This document shows positions 48,740-62,168 of a stretch of DNA of 64,000 nt, one piece after another; within the stretch, counting starts at the first letter, position 1; every line of letters begins with the position of its first letter. The notes beneath the pieces were generated by a model, which saw only the letters and a list, made by a program, of their open reading frames with translations, was not told where the DNA came from and did no database searches. The stretch is from the NCBI GenBank assembly GCA_022457155.1, contig JAJGOT010000237.1:949501-1013500 (forward strand), read 5' to 3'. The position numbers and the translations under genes are program-made. Source of the stretch: Cladopsammia gracilis. Taxonomy: Eukaryota > Cnidaria > Anthozoa > Scleractinia > Dendrophylliidae.

Positions 48740-51700
48740 TTATATACCTTATTGCCTGAAAATTGACATTAGTGATTGGTTTTCAATCACGGCCTCTTGA
48801 TGGACGTTGATGGACGGTTTTAAGAAATTTGTTAGCTAAAACAGACCTATCACTTTTCATTTAACTCGCCCGGAGCCATTTGGTACCGATTCGTTGCCTT
48901 TAAGAGGTGGCTGAATTTGGATGAGGAAATTGCACTCTTAGCATTGTTAAAGTAAGTTTTTTAGTTTCACAGAGTTAAAGAACATTCAACTAGATTAATC
49001 AATGTATGGGAACAGCCCAACATTCTCCGAAACATTTCAATTGGTGCTTTGAAGAAAAATGCTAAATTTGAACAGCACATCCTAGTGTGGCAAAAAATTG
49101 TTCCAGAAATCCTATCTTTGATATATTAAGACGTAAAAGAATACTACAATAGGTTTGATCCAAAACGAACATTGCACATGAACAATTAGTCACTGTTATT
49201 TGTTTTTCTTTTTTGTTAACGTTTTTAGTCCGTCGATAAACTGGTTTTTAGATCTTACTGCGCAAAGGTGAGAATTCTTAGGATTCTTAATGCCTTTCAA
49301 CACAATTGTTTCACCTTCCAAAATTATATTTTTTCCTTTCATTCTCTAAAACGTCTTCTCCTTTAAACGTTCTAAGGTTAGAATGTTTCGCTTAATTAAA
49401 AGTGGTAGTTGATGTGATAGCACGTTTTCTACAATTTTGTTTTCGCTCAAGAGTATTTAAAATGCTTTTCCTTTCATTTCTTTTAAAAAGCAATTCGGAA
49501 TTCAGTTTCAATATTCTTTGATTGTTTGCTGTATTTTAATTAAAACATAATGAAAATTAAATGCTTGTTTTTGGCTGAACTGGCTCTTGATAAAAAGCTG
49601 GTTGATCATTTCGATTGGTTCCCTGAGCGGTCTGAATTTGGTTAAACGGACCGCTAGGAAGGACCGCTGATGAAAATTAAATAATTATTAAAGGATTCAT
49701 TGTGCATATAGTTCGGAAACGTGTTAATGTTTGGTAATTTCCAGCTATATGTTAAATGTAGCTTTTAAACTAACGTTAACAACATGTGTTTCTTGACTGC
49801 AGTTATTTCCTCATCGCATGGGCAAAACTTCGCCACTTTGTTCTATCAGATCCACGAAAGCATTACCTTCTTTACACAAAAATATCATGTTGCTTTTGAA
49901 ACTGGTACCGTTGCCAAGGGATATTTTTAAGAGTCATGAGTCAAGGCGGGAAAATGGATATCTGTCTGCCTTGTTAAGACCAGTGACAAGTATTTCTGGT
50001 TAAAAAGAATAAAAGGAAAACAAGTTATAAAACTGTATAATGTTTTTAAGCAACATTTTAACCGGCATTAATTCCAATACTGAGGCAATTTCTAAGTTGC
50101 CTTCAATTATCATCTATTTCAAAGCGAAGCTGGTTTTACGTATTTATTTGCAACCCGCAAAAATATTTGCCTAATTTTTTTCCAGTGTAAAGGTTGTTTA
50201 CTACGTCGTTTTCGGAAAGAAACCTTTGTAATTGGTTTTATTATATGTAAAAAAAAATATTGATAACATGAATTGGTCTACGATAAAAAGAGCTCTGATT
50301 GATTCCCCGATCAGCGGTCCAGAGATACGAAGCGATCGCGAATTGATTTCACTTAACTATGTTTTCAAAAACTTTTTTAAATGAAGACTGTTTCCGATAA
50401 GATAGAAACCTTTTTTATCGGTGAATAAACTATAGTTTTTACGAAAATGACGTGAAAAACATTCTGTTGGCACTTAACTTTCGTTGTTGTAGTGCAGGGT
50501 GTGCTTATCGATATACTAAAAGCAACCTACAATAAAACCATTATTCGCAGCTCGTTCCATACTATGGCATTGAAAAATAACTCCAATACCGGTATTCTAC
50601 TAATACGAACCTAAAAACCTAATTCAATAATATATGTAGTCATTACCTACGAATTCCGCAAAAAATAGTTGTTACTTCAACTCCATAGTGCCATATTTAT
50701 TCCCTTTCAAATAAGACAAGGTTGTCAAAACATAATTTTCAAAATCAGTTGAAAACAAATTAGTATATGATATGGCTCAAAATAAACAATAGTTTAATAT
50801 GTTGTCTAGCCATCTTCTGAGTCATCTTTTTTTAATATGAAACAATGAACCAACACGTTGTTTTTAGAATTAATCTTTAATATTCCGCTTTTACTAGCGG
50901 CAAAAGAAAGGAGGAAGAGAGGTTATACTATACTAGGTGATTATCGGTTACAATGCTAAGGTACGGACTTAAAATCTGGAGATCCAGGTTCAAAGCCTGC
51001 CCTGACCAGTAGCTAGTGTTGTTAAACGGTAGACTCATGCTTTTAATATCCAACTAGGAGCTGCGCCCTGTCAGGTTTTAGTATTTGTTTCTGGTGTTTG
51101 AATGCTCGACCCCACAGGCACTTTTATACAATTTATAACCGAGGGTAAATATAGGACATATTTATTATTTTATTTATTTTACAAGATTATGCTCATGCTT
51201 GTGCCTACAAAACTGCCAGCCTTTCACATTGTTAAATTAATAAAATACATAAAAGAACAGTTTTTCTGTAAATTTCCTTCACCGAGATGTTAAAATTCAC
51301 ACGATATATGTTTGAAAACGTTCTCACCTGTCAGAATAAAAACACAATTATTATTTAAAATAATGGGTACAAACTGGAGTGTCTGGTGTGTAATATATAT
51401 TAAATAAAATTGGAATCAAAGGAAGCAAGAGCGAAGCGACCAAAAGCATAATAAAAATAAACAAAACATTTTGTCTTCATTAACCCTTTCACTGCCAGAG
51501 CCAAATGCTGAGAACTGATGATTGACGTAGCGTTTTTGTGGCAGCGAGAGGACTAAAGCTAAACTTAGACGGCCGGCTCGTACTCAGTAGAGGACAACAT
51601 TTCAGTGAAATGTCTGTTGTCGACATTATGGTTTGCACTTTATTTGTACCATGTTTCAATCCAATCGCGGTCCGAACCAGTATTCCTTTTTTTCGGTTTG

Positions 51701-53635
51701 GGTACTATACTGAGCCGCCGCTGGTACTAAATCCGAAAAAGCACGTTTGAAAGCCATATCATTTCGGTTCAAGAACACTGTGCAAACGCTTTTCTAGGCC
51801 ATACCTGCTGTTTTATGCGAGAAAAGAAGCGTACGCTCACTTTATAACTGGTATAGGACTAAGCAAAATATAACCGGTTCTCTTATTAGGAACGTTTTGC
51901 TAAGTCGTGGCCAAAATATTGCATATGTAAAAAGTCAAAAGCGTTTGGTCTGATCCGTTATTTTAACTAGTACGCACAATTTTTCTGTGGTTTTAGATTT
52001 TAGTTTTCATGGTAACCCTTGCTGTTTAGCTAATACCTTTTTTTATCACTAACAACTAGACCAGTTAACTTTGCTTTCATAAATGACGGTATCTTTGAAT
52101 ATTTGGCCCATTCCTCTATTTTGAAAAAAAAAAAAGTCGGCCCCTTATTAAATCGTTGTCCAAAAAAACACGCGCTCTCTATATTGAACGGCCATAAAAC
52201 AAATAAATATCTCTTAGCTAATTAAGAAAGGAATATTGCTTCAAAATATTTAGATTTAGTTGTGGTAAGAATTTAACAATTTAGATGTGCTCGACTTGTC
52301 TTTGAATAGGTTTCCTTTTAGGACCTTGAAAGCGACGTCGTTTGTTTAGACTCCCACGGGGTTTATTTAAAGAAATTTAATACACTGGGAGGGGCCAAAG
52401 AGCAAGCGGCATGATCGACCTGTATGTGGTAAATAATTACCTCACCTCCCCTAACTTTTAATAATTTTTATGTTTACGTAGACAGAATAAACATTCCTTC
52501 TCCTTGAAAGCGGAACTCATTATCGTCATTGGACAGAGAACGAGCAGGGTCTCAAGACGGAGGCATGGTAAGTTTTGTGTAGTAACGTTCTTTAGGTTAA
52601 ATGTTTCGGATATTGGTTGCTGTTGTTTCTCTTGTGTTAGCAGATGTTTCTGTGAACTGAAAATACTCCTCATGGTGGAGAACAAGGTGCTAATAGTTAG
52701 TGGAAGATTAAATTATATTTTGTGTATAAGCTGATGATAAGTAACAAGTATTTCAGTTCAATTTCAACTCTTGGAATACACAGTTTCTGGTGTTTCTTTT
52801 TTAATGAATCGGTTTTTTTTTGCCTAAATACATTGGTGTGTCGATGGTTTACTAAGAAACATTTAGCGCTGATACGAGTGCAAAATGAAGATGTGGTATT
52901 ATCCCTTTCTCAAATGCAAGAACCGATCTCGTTTAAACTTTAAACTTTGAACACTCCTTCATGGCACAATTCCATAACGTTCAACTAGAGGAAATTCTTT
53001 TAACCCAATCTCTTCTTTATGTTAACAAATCAATTAGACATTATCACAAAATCGAGATTCATCCGTCCGTTTTTTGAAAGCACCTTCGAGAGGCATAAAG
53101 TACACTGATAGGTTCTGTTAGCAAATAATCTGCTATTACCAGAAGAACCGGAACACCGAGTAAGAGCCATTTTGTATTTTATTTTCACTTTTGTATTTTT
53201 TGTGAAATTCAAGTAAGGCAAACGCTCTTATTTTTTAAAAAAATACCGGTATCTTGTTTATTGCTAAGCGATTTACATTTCACTTAATGAACAGTCAAAT
53301 ACAACACTTTAGTCACTACTAAATGGCGCACCGTTTTATTTTTCTCAACGAACCAGCCACCGACTGGGTGAACGACATCATTGTAGCTGTGGCGAAATCT
53401 AACAAGATCCGTATTTGCATTTACCCCAGAGATTCGATTAAAACAGATTAAAACAAGTGTTAGACAGGGCATCAGAAGTCAATCCCACGAAATGCAGAAT
53501 TAGGCAAGAGGAAGCTCCATATATGTCGGACTTGAGAGCAGTTGACGAAATAAAACCCCACAGAACACTAAGGAACTTAAAATATTCCTTGGATTCATTT
53601 AGTGTTTTGGAACATTAAGTACACAACTAAAATAA
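48740..53635. other. gene-free host sequence
   Basis: No domain-bearing frame over about 4.9 kb. A gaacggtccgcta-like inverted word pair near 49620-49670 and a weak tRNA-like SINE head (about 50935-51010, ending ccaggttcaaagcctg, a B-box match) are the only items noted. Confidence 0.45.
50935..51010 (+). repeat. possible tRNA-derived SINE head
   Basis: ccaggttcaaagcctg fits a B box; the upstream ggttacaatgctaaggtac has only a loose A-box match. No cloverleaf. Weak call. Confidence 0.25.
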
Positions 53636-54360
53636 TTGCTCTATACGGATGCTGTCTGGCATTGGGACCCAGAACAAGCAGCAAGACTTTCAAAGGCTAA
53701 AGCACACGAACTTCTCAATACCAGATCTTGGCTACTACGATCCAAGTACACCACTAACATTGTCTTTGTCCAAAGGGTTGGTGCAGTCCTCCCACAAGAT
53801 GGAAAGCCCTTAGCTTATGCATCAAGAGCCCTTACTCCAATACAAGAACAGTACACTCAATCAAAAAGAGACCCTCGTGCAGTGATTGAAGTTTCATCAC
53901 TTTATTTATGGAAAAACAATGGTAGTAAAGTCAAACCACAAGCCAGTGCAATACTTTTTAAGCAAGCCCTTGCATTAGGCACCACTTCAGTTTTAAAAGA
54001 TGATGTTTACCCTGAACGGTATCTTCCTGGAACAGAACTTTCTCTGATTGATGTATTAAGCAGAGGGTAGATACAAGAGATAAACTCTCATTTTAGATTT
54101 CCAAGTCAGTATATCTTCCTGTTTCACCAGAGAAATGTGCTAAGTTTTATAAAGCGACTGCGGAAGATCCAGCTATGCAAACCCTATGGAGAGTACTCTT
54201 GGAAGCAAGGAAGCTTTACCAAGCAACGTCCACGAGTATTCGTGCCCAAAGGGTAAAATTTCATCAGTGGATGGTTTCTTATTGAGGCCCAGAAACTCAC
54301 TCTTCCTCAAAGTATGAGTAACAACCAAAACCGACCAAATGCCAGACGCATTTACGACAT
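53636..54360 (+). pseudogene. Ty3/gypsy-type Pol remnant (RT/RNase H)
   Basis: The frame 53636-54070 contains LPQDGKPLAYASRALTPIQE, the RT-RNase H junction typical of Ty3-like elements, and ends PGTELSLIDVLSRG, the D-LSR end of the RNase H region. Intervening blocks are missing (for example after AVIE), and the following ~290 bp decay with stops. A dead, internally deleted copy. Confidence 0.65.
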
Positions 54361-54479
54361 GAAGAAACCCAATCTTTTATTGGTATTTATTATGCCCTTG
54401 TATATCCTTATGTTATCTATAGTTGCGTATTGTGGGATAGTAATTACTGTAGTAATGTAGTAATTACGAAGCTCCATTA

Positions 54480-55095
54480 TGACAATTAGTGAAGCTACAA
54501 AATAAGGTTGTCAGAATCATCAACAAAGTACCACTTCGTGATCATATTACTCCCCATTATGTAAACCTTGGCCTTATTAAGCTTTCTGACATTGTAAAAT
54601 TAAATACCTGCCAACTATTTTATGATCATATTGTACATAACAAGCCGTCTTATCTCACTATATCCTTTGTATCTGAGCATCATAATTACGCCACTCGAAG
54701 TACATCCTTACAAGTAAATCCTAGTTCCTTTAGAATAAACATAAGAAAATTGTGTCCAACAATTATTGGATGCTATTGCTGGAATGATATTCCTATATCC
54801 ATACGCAAAAAGCAAACTAACCAACAATTCAAAAGAGTACTTTACTAATACTATTTTGCTCAGTTTTAATCACTGTCTCACCAATCTCGTAACAGCTATA
54901 TTACTTCTATGTTTGTATTCCTTTCTTTGCAGTGTGTTTTCTTTTTCCTTCTTAAAAAAAATTCAGGTAATTTAGTTATAGGGCATAACTTTTTTACTTA
55001 TATCTTGCCCTCCTCCATATTTTTCTTATCTTGTTAACTTGAAAAACGTATGTAATAATAAAAAAATGGAGTAAATAAATAAAATAAATAATAAC
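54480..55095 (+). pseudogene. 5'-truncated LINE (CR1/L2/jockey type), RT C-terminus
   Basis: The 119-codon frame 54489-54848 shows the C-terminal non-LTR RT pattern: LQNKVVRIINKVP...DHITPHYVNLGLIKLSDIVKL, HNYATRS, and WNDIPISIRKKQTNQQFKR. An A/T-rich 3'UTR and a taaataaataaaataaat tail at 55065-55090 complete the 3' end. Confidence 0.7.
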
Positions 55096-56290
55096 ACTAG
55101 GGTATTGCAAAAGAGTTCTCTATACTCATATTTAGGAACAGCTTTGCTGCGTAATACCTTATGCCCATTCAAGCGTTATGGGATGCGACTATGTAAGCCG
55201 AGAGGCTCAGAATTAACATACTGATTTGGTAGCGCTCGACACAGAGTGAATAAAGTAGCACAATTTTCGGAAAATGCCTAATAGCAATAACCTCTGGAAT
55301 ATGATATAGACTTAGTACTTCTGAGAAAAGTTTCTTTGATCTAAGCGGATTGAAGTTAAACGATCTCGCCATTACGGCTCTAGCTCTAGCTTAAACGACA
55401 GCGATCGATTCAGCTCGTACTTCGATGTTTGAAAATTTAGTGCTGATGGAAAGAACCACATCAACTACAGGTAATGATGTTTTAAAGCGTTTATTGCGTC
55501 CTTTAGCTGTGAGGTATATTAAAATATTATAATATTATAATATTATATAATATTATAATACAATATTAACTTTAAAAAGTTTTATATATCTCAATGAATT
55601 TTTCTCCAAACTGTGATACAAAGCAATGTGTTGAATTATAAAACATGCTTGCGCAATATTGCATGATTTTAGCCGTCTTCGCCTAAGGCCTGCTCGGCTA
55701 TACTGCACTTGCTTTCGCGCTTTATTTGTTAAATATATGCACGGTGGCTGAACTATAATGGCCACCTAAATTCGCGAAAACCTCAAGACCCACTGCCATC
55801 TTTATTGTCTATTATGTGGGTCTAGGAATCAGAACAGAAATCCTCTGGCACATTAAGAACAGCAAAATGGAGTGGCTGGCAGAGACACGGGATTCGAGGG
55901 ACCACTATGACCTTTCTTCCAAATTTGAGAGGCTGCTCGTGGCAAATATAGGGTTACTCAATGTAACAGCCTACTTCAATAGTTCTATACCTAAAAACTT
56001 AATTAAAGACAAAAAAGAATCATGGATTAATTGCCTCGCGGGAGAACCTTCTTAATTTTTTTTAGGATTTCAACTGGATACTTCAAATTCGATTATTTTA
56101 AAACACATCCTTCGCCAACGTCAAACCACGTGCACTGTAGGATTAACGTAACATATGAAACATAAAATACATGAATGTTGTTTACTGGAACGGAGGATCA
56201 AAATAACGATCACGTGGCCAGATGATTTATCCTATCTGAATATTACAGAAATAACTCCTTTCTTACATGTAGTTGTCTTTTTCTCTGCAG
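55096..56290. other. intergenic, upstream of discoidin gene
   Basis: Includes an aatattat-rich near-palindrome (55518-55568). No TATA or start site is assigned for the downstream gene. ttctctgcag at 56281-56290 could be an acceptor, implying an upstream 5'UTR exon. Confidence 0.4.
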
Positions 56291-56357
56291 CTGAAAATGA
56301 TTTCCTACCTAATGATTCCTTTCCTTTTGGTCTGCCTTAAAGTGGCAAAAAGCGCAG
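56291..56357 (+). CDS. signal-peptide exon of a discoidin-domain protein
   Basis: ATG at 56297 opens MISYLMIPFLLVCLKVAKSA, a good secretory signal with a small-residue cleavage end. gtaacc follows at 56358, a splice donor in phase 1. Every discoidin exon A downstream starts in the same phase with aa-tgt, so the join would read ...SA-(E)C-Q. It would send the protein to the secretory pathway. Confidence 0.65.
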
Positions 56358-56590
56358 GTAACCTTCAGTACATAGTGGAGATTCAAGAGGGGTCAACCTA
56401 AAATGTCTTGTAAAAAAAATTAAAATAAACTTGGCTTTATTATAAGAATGTACGAATACAAGTGTCAATTTAGAACAGCATAGGACGCAACATTAAGTAC
56501 AACCCTAAAAAAACTAACAAGAAATCTCTGAAAGCAATTTTACGTTTCTTACAGAAAAGTGTAAAACTAGTCAATATGCTATTTCTGCAG

Positions 56591-56765
56591 AGTGCCAACA
56601 TGCTCTAGGTTTACAAAGCAGTGATATTACCAATGCACATGTAAGTGCTTCCACAGAGTGGGATAAAAATCACGCTGCCATCCAGGGAAGACTAAACTTC
56701 AAAGAAGGTGGAGGCAAACAACGAGCATGGTCAGCTCGCTCAAATGATGCCAACCAATGGCTCCA
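56591..56765 (+). pseudogene. unit 0: truncated, diverged discoidin exon A
   Basis: Acceptor atttctgcag, then ECQHALGLQSSDITNAHV...NQWL, related to but clearly diverged from the later copies. After NQWL it breaks into intron-type sequence (tatttataaagcatg) and a stop; no donor follows. Half the domain is missing. Confidence 0.65.
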
Positions 56766-57105
56766 TATTTATATTTATAAAGCATGATTAAGTTTAACCA
56801 AACTGTAGTGCTGTATCTAGGCGAAAAGAGTAGGTAAGACTTTGCCGAGAACTTTTTAATGCTGTGTTTTTCCAGGCCTCAATAATTCGAAAATAAATTT
56901 TCAAGATACAAAATACTTAACCAGCTTACAATAAGAATTTGTGTCCATACCAACTCAAAATTAAAGGACAAAACATTCCCGAAGTATGCAAATTTGACAG
57001 CCGTTTCATTTACTTGCCATCGTCGGCGTCACTTTAGAATTGTGATAAATGAAACTTGCCAATTCTCGATTCCTCCACTAAAGTTGTTCTATCTTCTTGA
57101 TTCAG

Positions 57106-57244
57106 GAGTTTGCTGGAAATACAGACATGGACACTGTGATTTATCACAAACTAGGCAATGCAATCAAGGCACGTTACATTCGTTTTCTACCAACAGCTTG
57201 GCACTCTCACATATCAATGAGGGTGGAAGTGTATGGATGTGAAG
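57106..57244 (+). CDS. unit 0: orphan discoidin exon B
   Basis: 139-bp exon (acceptor ttgattcag, donor gaaggtac) encoding EFAGNTDMDTVIYHKLGN...RVEVYGCE, the second half of an F5/8C domain. Its matching exon A has been deleted, so it is probably skipped. Confidence 0.55.
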
Positions 57245-57638
57245 GTACTGATGTCTTTTCGCTACGAAATTATCCTTGCTGTTTCAGTTTAGTTTGGTTC
57301 AAAACTTTACTTCTGATTGCACTTGCATTAGTTTGAAATAGTGATACAATACTGTATTATTCTATTTCATCTACCAAGCAGATCAGTCATCTCCGCAAGC
57401 ACTGTAAAATTACAGATTTCTCCGCTAAACAGTGAAAACAACATTACGAAAACAAATTCACCTTTCAAATGGAATGGAACTACGACCAAAAGTTATGCTT
57501 ATCAAACATCTTGGTACAAGCAACTAATGTTAATAAAGCATGATTAAGTTTAACCAAACTGTAGTGCTGTATCTAGGCGAAAAGCTAGGTGAGACTTTGC
57601 CGAGAACTTTCTAATGCTGTGTTTTCGGCAATTTCCAG

Positions 57639-58379
57639 AATGTCAAGATGCTCTCGGCATGGAAACCGGCGCTATCCCGGATGCACGTATAACAGCCTCT
57701 TCGGAGTGGGATGCGAATCATGCCGCAGTCCAGGGAAGACTTTACTTTAAAAAAAGTGGAAACAAACAGGGGGCATGGTCAGCTCGCTCAAACGATGTCA
57801 ACCAATGGCTCCAGGTTGATTTGGGTAATCAGCACACCAAAGTAACTGGTGTAGCAACGCAAGGCAGAAATGGCTACGGCCAATGGGTAACTAAATACAA
57901 ACTGCAGTACAGTCCCGACGGTGTCAACTTCTATTACTACAAGGACCATGGGCAAAGCGCGACTAAGGTGAGATAGTCTGGCCGAAAGATTAAAATGCTT
58001 TTCCAGGCCTCAATAATTCGAAAACAAATTTTCAAGATACAAAATAGTTAACCGGCTTACCATAAGAATTTGTGTCCATACCAACTCAAAATTAAAGGCC
58101 AATACATTCCCGAAGTATGCAAATTTGACAGCCGTTTCATTTACTTGCCATCGTCGGCGTCACCTTAGAATTGTGATAAATGAAATTTTGCCAATTCTCG
58201 ATTCCTCCACTAAAGTTGTTCTATCATCTTCTTGATTCAGGAGTTTGCTGGAAATACAGACATGGACACTGTGATTTATCACAAACTAGGCAATGCAATC
58301 AAGGCACGTTACATTCGTTTTCTACCAACAGCTTGGCACTCTCACATATCAATGAGGGTGGAAGTGTATGGATGTGAAG
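57639..58379 (+). CDS. F5/8 type C (discoidin) domain, unit 1 (two exons)
   Basis: Exon A 57639-57967, exon B 58241-58379. Together ~156 residues: CQDALGMETGAIPDARITAS at the start, SEWD, QGRLYF, the core NQWLQVDLGNQHTKVTGVATQG, YKLQYSPDGVNF, and ARYIRFLP...RVEVYGCE at the end, a complete discoidin fold with its terminal Cys pair. Acceptors and donors (cag/gt) are consensus. Phases 1-0-1 make each unit splice in frame with the next. Discoidin domains bind glycans, phospholipid or collagen outside the cell. Has ARSND in the middle. Confidence 0.85.
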
Positions 58380-58773
58380 GTACTGATGTCTTTTCGCTAC
58401 GAAATTATCCTTGCTGTTTCAGTTTAGTTTGGTTCAAAACTTTACTTCTGATTGCACTTGCATTAGTTTGAAATATTGATACAATACTGTATTATTCTAT
58501 TTCATCTACCAAGCAGATCAGTCATCTCCGCAAGCAATGTAAATTTGCAGATTTCTCCGCTAAACAGTGAAAACAACATTAGGAAAACAAATTCACCTTT
58601 CAAATGGAATGAAACTACGACCGAAAGTTATGCTTATCAAACATCTTGGTACAAGCAACTGATATTAACAAAGCATGATTAAGTTAAACCAAACTGTAGT
58701 GCTGTATCTAGGCGAAAAGCTAGGTGTGACTTTGCCGGGAACTTTCTAATACTGTGTTTTCGGCAATTTCCAG

Positions 58774-59511
58774 AATGTCAAGATGCTCTCGGCATGGAAA
58801 CCGGCGCTATCCCGGATGCACGTATAACAGCCTCTTCGGAGTGGGATGCGAATCATGCCGCAGTCCAGGGAAGACTTTACTTTAAAAAAAGTGGAAACAA
58901 ACAGGGGGCATGGTCAGCTCTCTCAAATGATGTCAACCAATGGCTCCAGGTTGATCTGGGTAATCAACACACCAAAGTAACTGGTGTAGCAACGCAAGGC
59001 AGAAATGGCTACGGCCAATGGGTAACTAAATACAAACTGCAGTACAGTCCCGACGGTGTCAACTTCTATTACTACAAGGACCATGGACAAAGCGCGACTA
59101 AGGTGAGATAGTCTGGCCGAAAGATTAAAATGTTATTCCAGGCCTCAATAATTGGAAAACAAATTTTCAAGATACAAAATAGTTAACCGGCTTACCATAA
59201 GAATTTGTGTCCATACCAACTCAAAATTAAAGGCCAATACATTCCCGAAGTATGCAAATTTGACAGCCGTTTCATTTACTTGCCATCGTCGGCGTCACCT
59301 TAGAATTGTGATAAATGAAATTTTGCCAATTCTCGATTCCTCCACTAAAGTTGTTCTATCTTCTTGATTCAGGAGTTTGCTGGAAATGCAGACATGGACA
59401 CTGTGATTTATCACAAACTAGGCAATGCAATCAAGGCACGTTACATTCGTTTTCTACCAACAGCTTGGCACTCTCACATATCAATGAGGGTGGAAGTGTA
59501 TGGATGTGAAG
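58774..59511 (+). CDS. F5/8 type C (discoidin) domain, unit 2 (two exons)
   Basis: Exon A 58774-59102, exon B 59373-59511. Same domain; SALSND replaces SARSND. Exon B reads AGNAD instead of AGNTD as in units 0-1. Splice sites intact. Confidence 0.85.
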
Positions 59512-59904
59512 GTACTGATGTCTTTTCGCTACGAAATTATCCTTGCTGTTTCAGTTTAGTTTGGTTCAAAACTTTACTTCTGATTGCACTTGCATTAGTT
59601 TGAAATATTGATACAATACTGTATTATTCTATTTCATCTACCAAGCAGATCAGTCATCTCCGCAAGCAATATAAAATTACAGATTTCTCCGCTAAACAGT
59701 GGAAACAACATTAGGAAACAAATTCACCTTTCAAATGGAATGAAACTACGACCAAAAGTTATGCTTATCAAACATCTTGGTACAAGCAACTAATATTTAT
59801 AAAGCATGATTAAGTTAAACCAAACTGTAGTGCTGTATCTAGGCGAAAAGCTAGGTTTGGCTTTGCCGGGAACTTTCTAATGCTGTGTTTTCGGCAATTT
59901 CCAG

Positions 59905-60642
59905 AATGTCAAGATGCTCTCGGCATGGAAACCGGCGCTATCCCGGATGCACGTATAACAGCCTCTTCGGAGTGGGATGCGAATCATGCCGCAGTCCAGG
60001 GAAGACTTTACTTTAAAAAAAGTGGAAACAAACAGGGGGCATGGTCAGCTCTCTCAAATGATGTCAACCAATGGCTCCAGGTTGATCTGGGTAATCAACA
60101 CACCAAAGTAACTGGTGTAGCAACGCAAGGCAGAAATGGCTACGGCCAATGGGTAACTAAATACAAACTGCAGTACAGTCCCGACGGTGTCAACTTCTAT
60201 TACTACAAGGACCATGGACAAAGCGCGACTAAGGTGAGATAGTCTGGCCGAAAGATTAAAATGTTATTCCAGGCCTCAATAATTGGAAAACAAATTTTCA
60301 AGATACAAAATAGTTAACCGGCTTACCATAAGAATTTGTGTCCATACCAACTCAAAATTAAAGGACAAAACATTCCCGAAGTATGCAAATGTGACAGCCG
60401 TTTCATTTACTTGCCATCGTCGGCGTCACCTTAGAATTGTGATAAATGAAATTTTGCCAATTGTCGATTCCTCCACTAAAGTTGTTCTATCTTCTTGATT
60501 CAGGAGTTTGCTGGAAATGCAGACATGGACACTGTGATTTATCACAAACTAGGCAATGCAATCAAGGCACGTTACATTCGTTTTCTACCAACAGCTTGGC
60601 ACTCTCACATATCAATGAGGGTGGAAGTGTATGGATGTGAAG
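59905..60642 (+). CDS. F5/8 type C (discoidin) domain, unit 3 (two exons)
   Basis: Exon A 59905-60233, exon B 60504-60642. Carries SALSND like unit 2. The A-B intron carries the aaatgtgac / attgtcg variants also found in unit 6. Splice sites intact. Confidence 0.85.
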
Positions 60643-61036
60643 GTACTGATGTCTTTTCGCTACGAAATTATCCTTCCTGTTTCAGTTTAGTTTAGTTCAA
60701 AACTTTACTTCTGATTGCACTTGCATTAGTTTGAAATATTGATACAATACTGTATTATTCTATTTCATCTACCAAGCAGATCAATCATCTCTGCAAGCAA
60801 TCTAAAATTACAGATTTCTCCGCTAAACAGTGGAAACAACATTAGGAAAACAAATTCACCTTTCAAATGGAATGAAACTACGACCGAAAGTTATGCTTAT
60901 CAAACATCTTGGTACAAGCAACTAATATTTATAAAGCATGATTAAGTTAAACCAAACTGTAGTGCTGTATCTAGGCGAAAAGCTAGGTGAGACTTTGCCG
61001 AGAACTTTCTAATGCTGTGTTTTCGGCAATTTCCAG

Positions 61037-61774
61037 AATGTCAAGATGCTCTCGGCATGGAAACCGGCGCTATCCCGGATGCACGTATAACAGCCTCTTC
61101 GGAGTGGGATGCGAATCATGCCGCAGTCCAGGGAAGACTTTACTTTAAAAAAAGTGGAAACAAACAGGGGGCATGGTCAGCTCGCTCAAACGATGTCAAC
61201 CAATGGCTCCAGGTTGATCTGGGTAATCAACACACCAAAGTAACTGGTGTAGCAACGCAAGGCAGAAATGGCTACGGCCAATGGGTAACTAAATACAAAC
61301 TGCAGTACAGTCCCGACGGTGTCAACTTCTATTACTACAAGGACCATGGGCAAAGCGCGACTAAGGTGAGATAGTCTGGCCGAAAGATTAAAATGCTTTT
61401 CCAGGCCTCAATGATTCGAAAACAAATTTTCAAGATACAAAATAGTTAACCGGCTTACCATAAGAATTTGTGTCCATACCAACTCAAAATTAAAGGCCAA
61501 TACATTCCCGAAGTATGCAAATTTGACAGCCGTTTCATTTACTTGCCATCGTCGGCGTCACCTTAGAATTGTGATAAATGAAATTTTGCCAATTCTCGAT
61601 TCCTCCACTAAAGTTGTTCTATCTTCTTGATTCAGGAGTTTGCTGGAAATGCAGACATGGACACTGTGATTTATCACAAACTAGGCAATGCAATCAAGGC
61701 ACGTTACATTCGTTTTCTACCAACAGCTTGGCACTCTCACATATCAATGAGGGTGGAAGTGTATGGATGTGAAG
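61037..61774 (+). CDS. F5/8 type C (discoidin) domain, unit 4 (two exons)
   Basis: Exon A 61037-61365, exon B 61636-61774. SARSND variant; upstream intron has aggtgagactttgccgag, as before unit 1. Splice sites intact. Confidence 0.85.
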
Positions 61775-62168
61775 GTACTGATGTCTTTTCGCTACGAAAT
61801 TATCCTTGCTGTTTCAGTTTAGTTTGGTTCAAAACTTTACTTCTGATTGCACTTGCATTAGTTTGAAATATTGATACAATACTGTATTATTCTATTTCAT
61901 CTACCAAGCAGATCAATCATCTCTGTAAGCAATCTAAAATTACAGATTTCTCCGCTAAACAGTGGAAACAACATTAGGAAAACAAATTCACCTTTCAAAT
62001 GGAATGAAACTACGACCGAAAGTTATGCTTATCAAACATCTTGGTACAAGCAACTAATATTTATAAAGCATGATTAAGTTAAACCAAACTGTAGTGCTGT
62101 ATCTAGGCGAAAAGCTAGGTTTGGCTTTGCCGGGAACTTTCTAATGCTGTGTTTTCGGCAATTTCCAG

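Noticed and set aside
57341..57547. Repeated short frames in the introns of the discoidin array
   Set aside because: They recur only because the introns are repeated; they lie between proper splice donors and acceptors.
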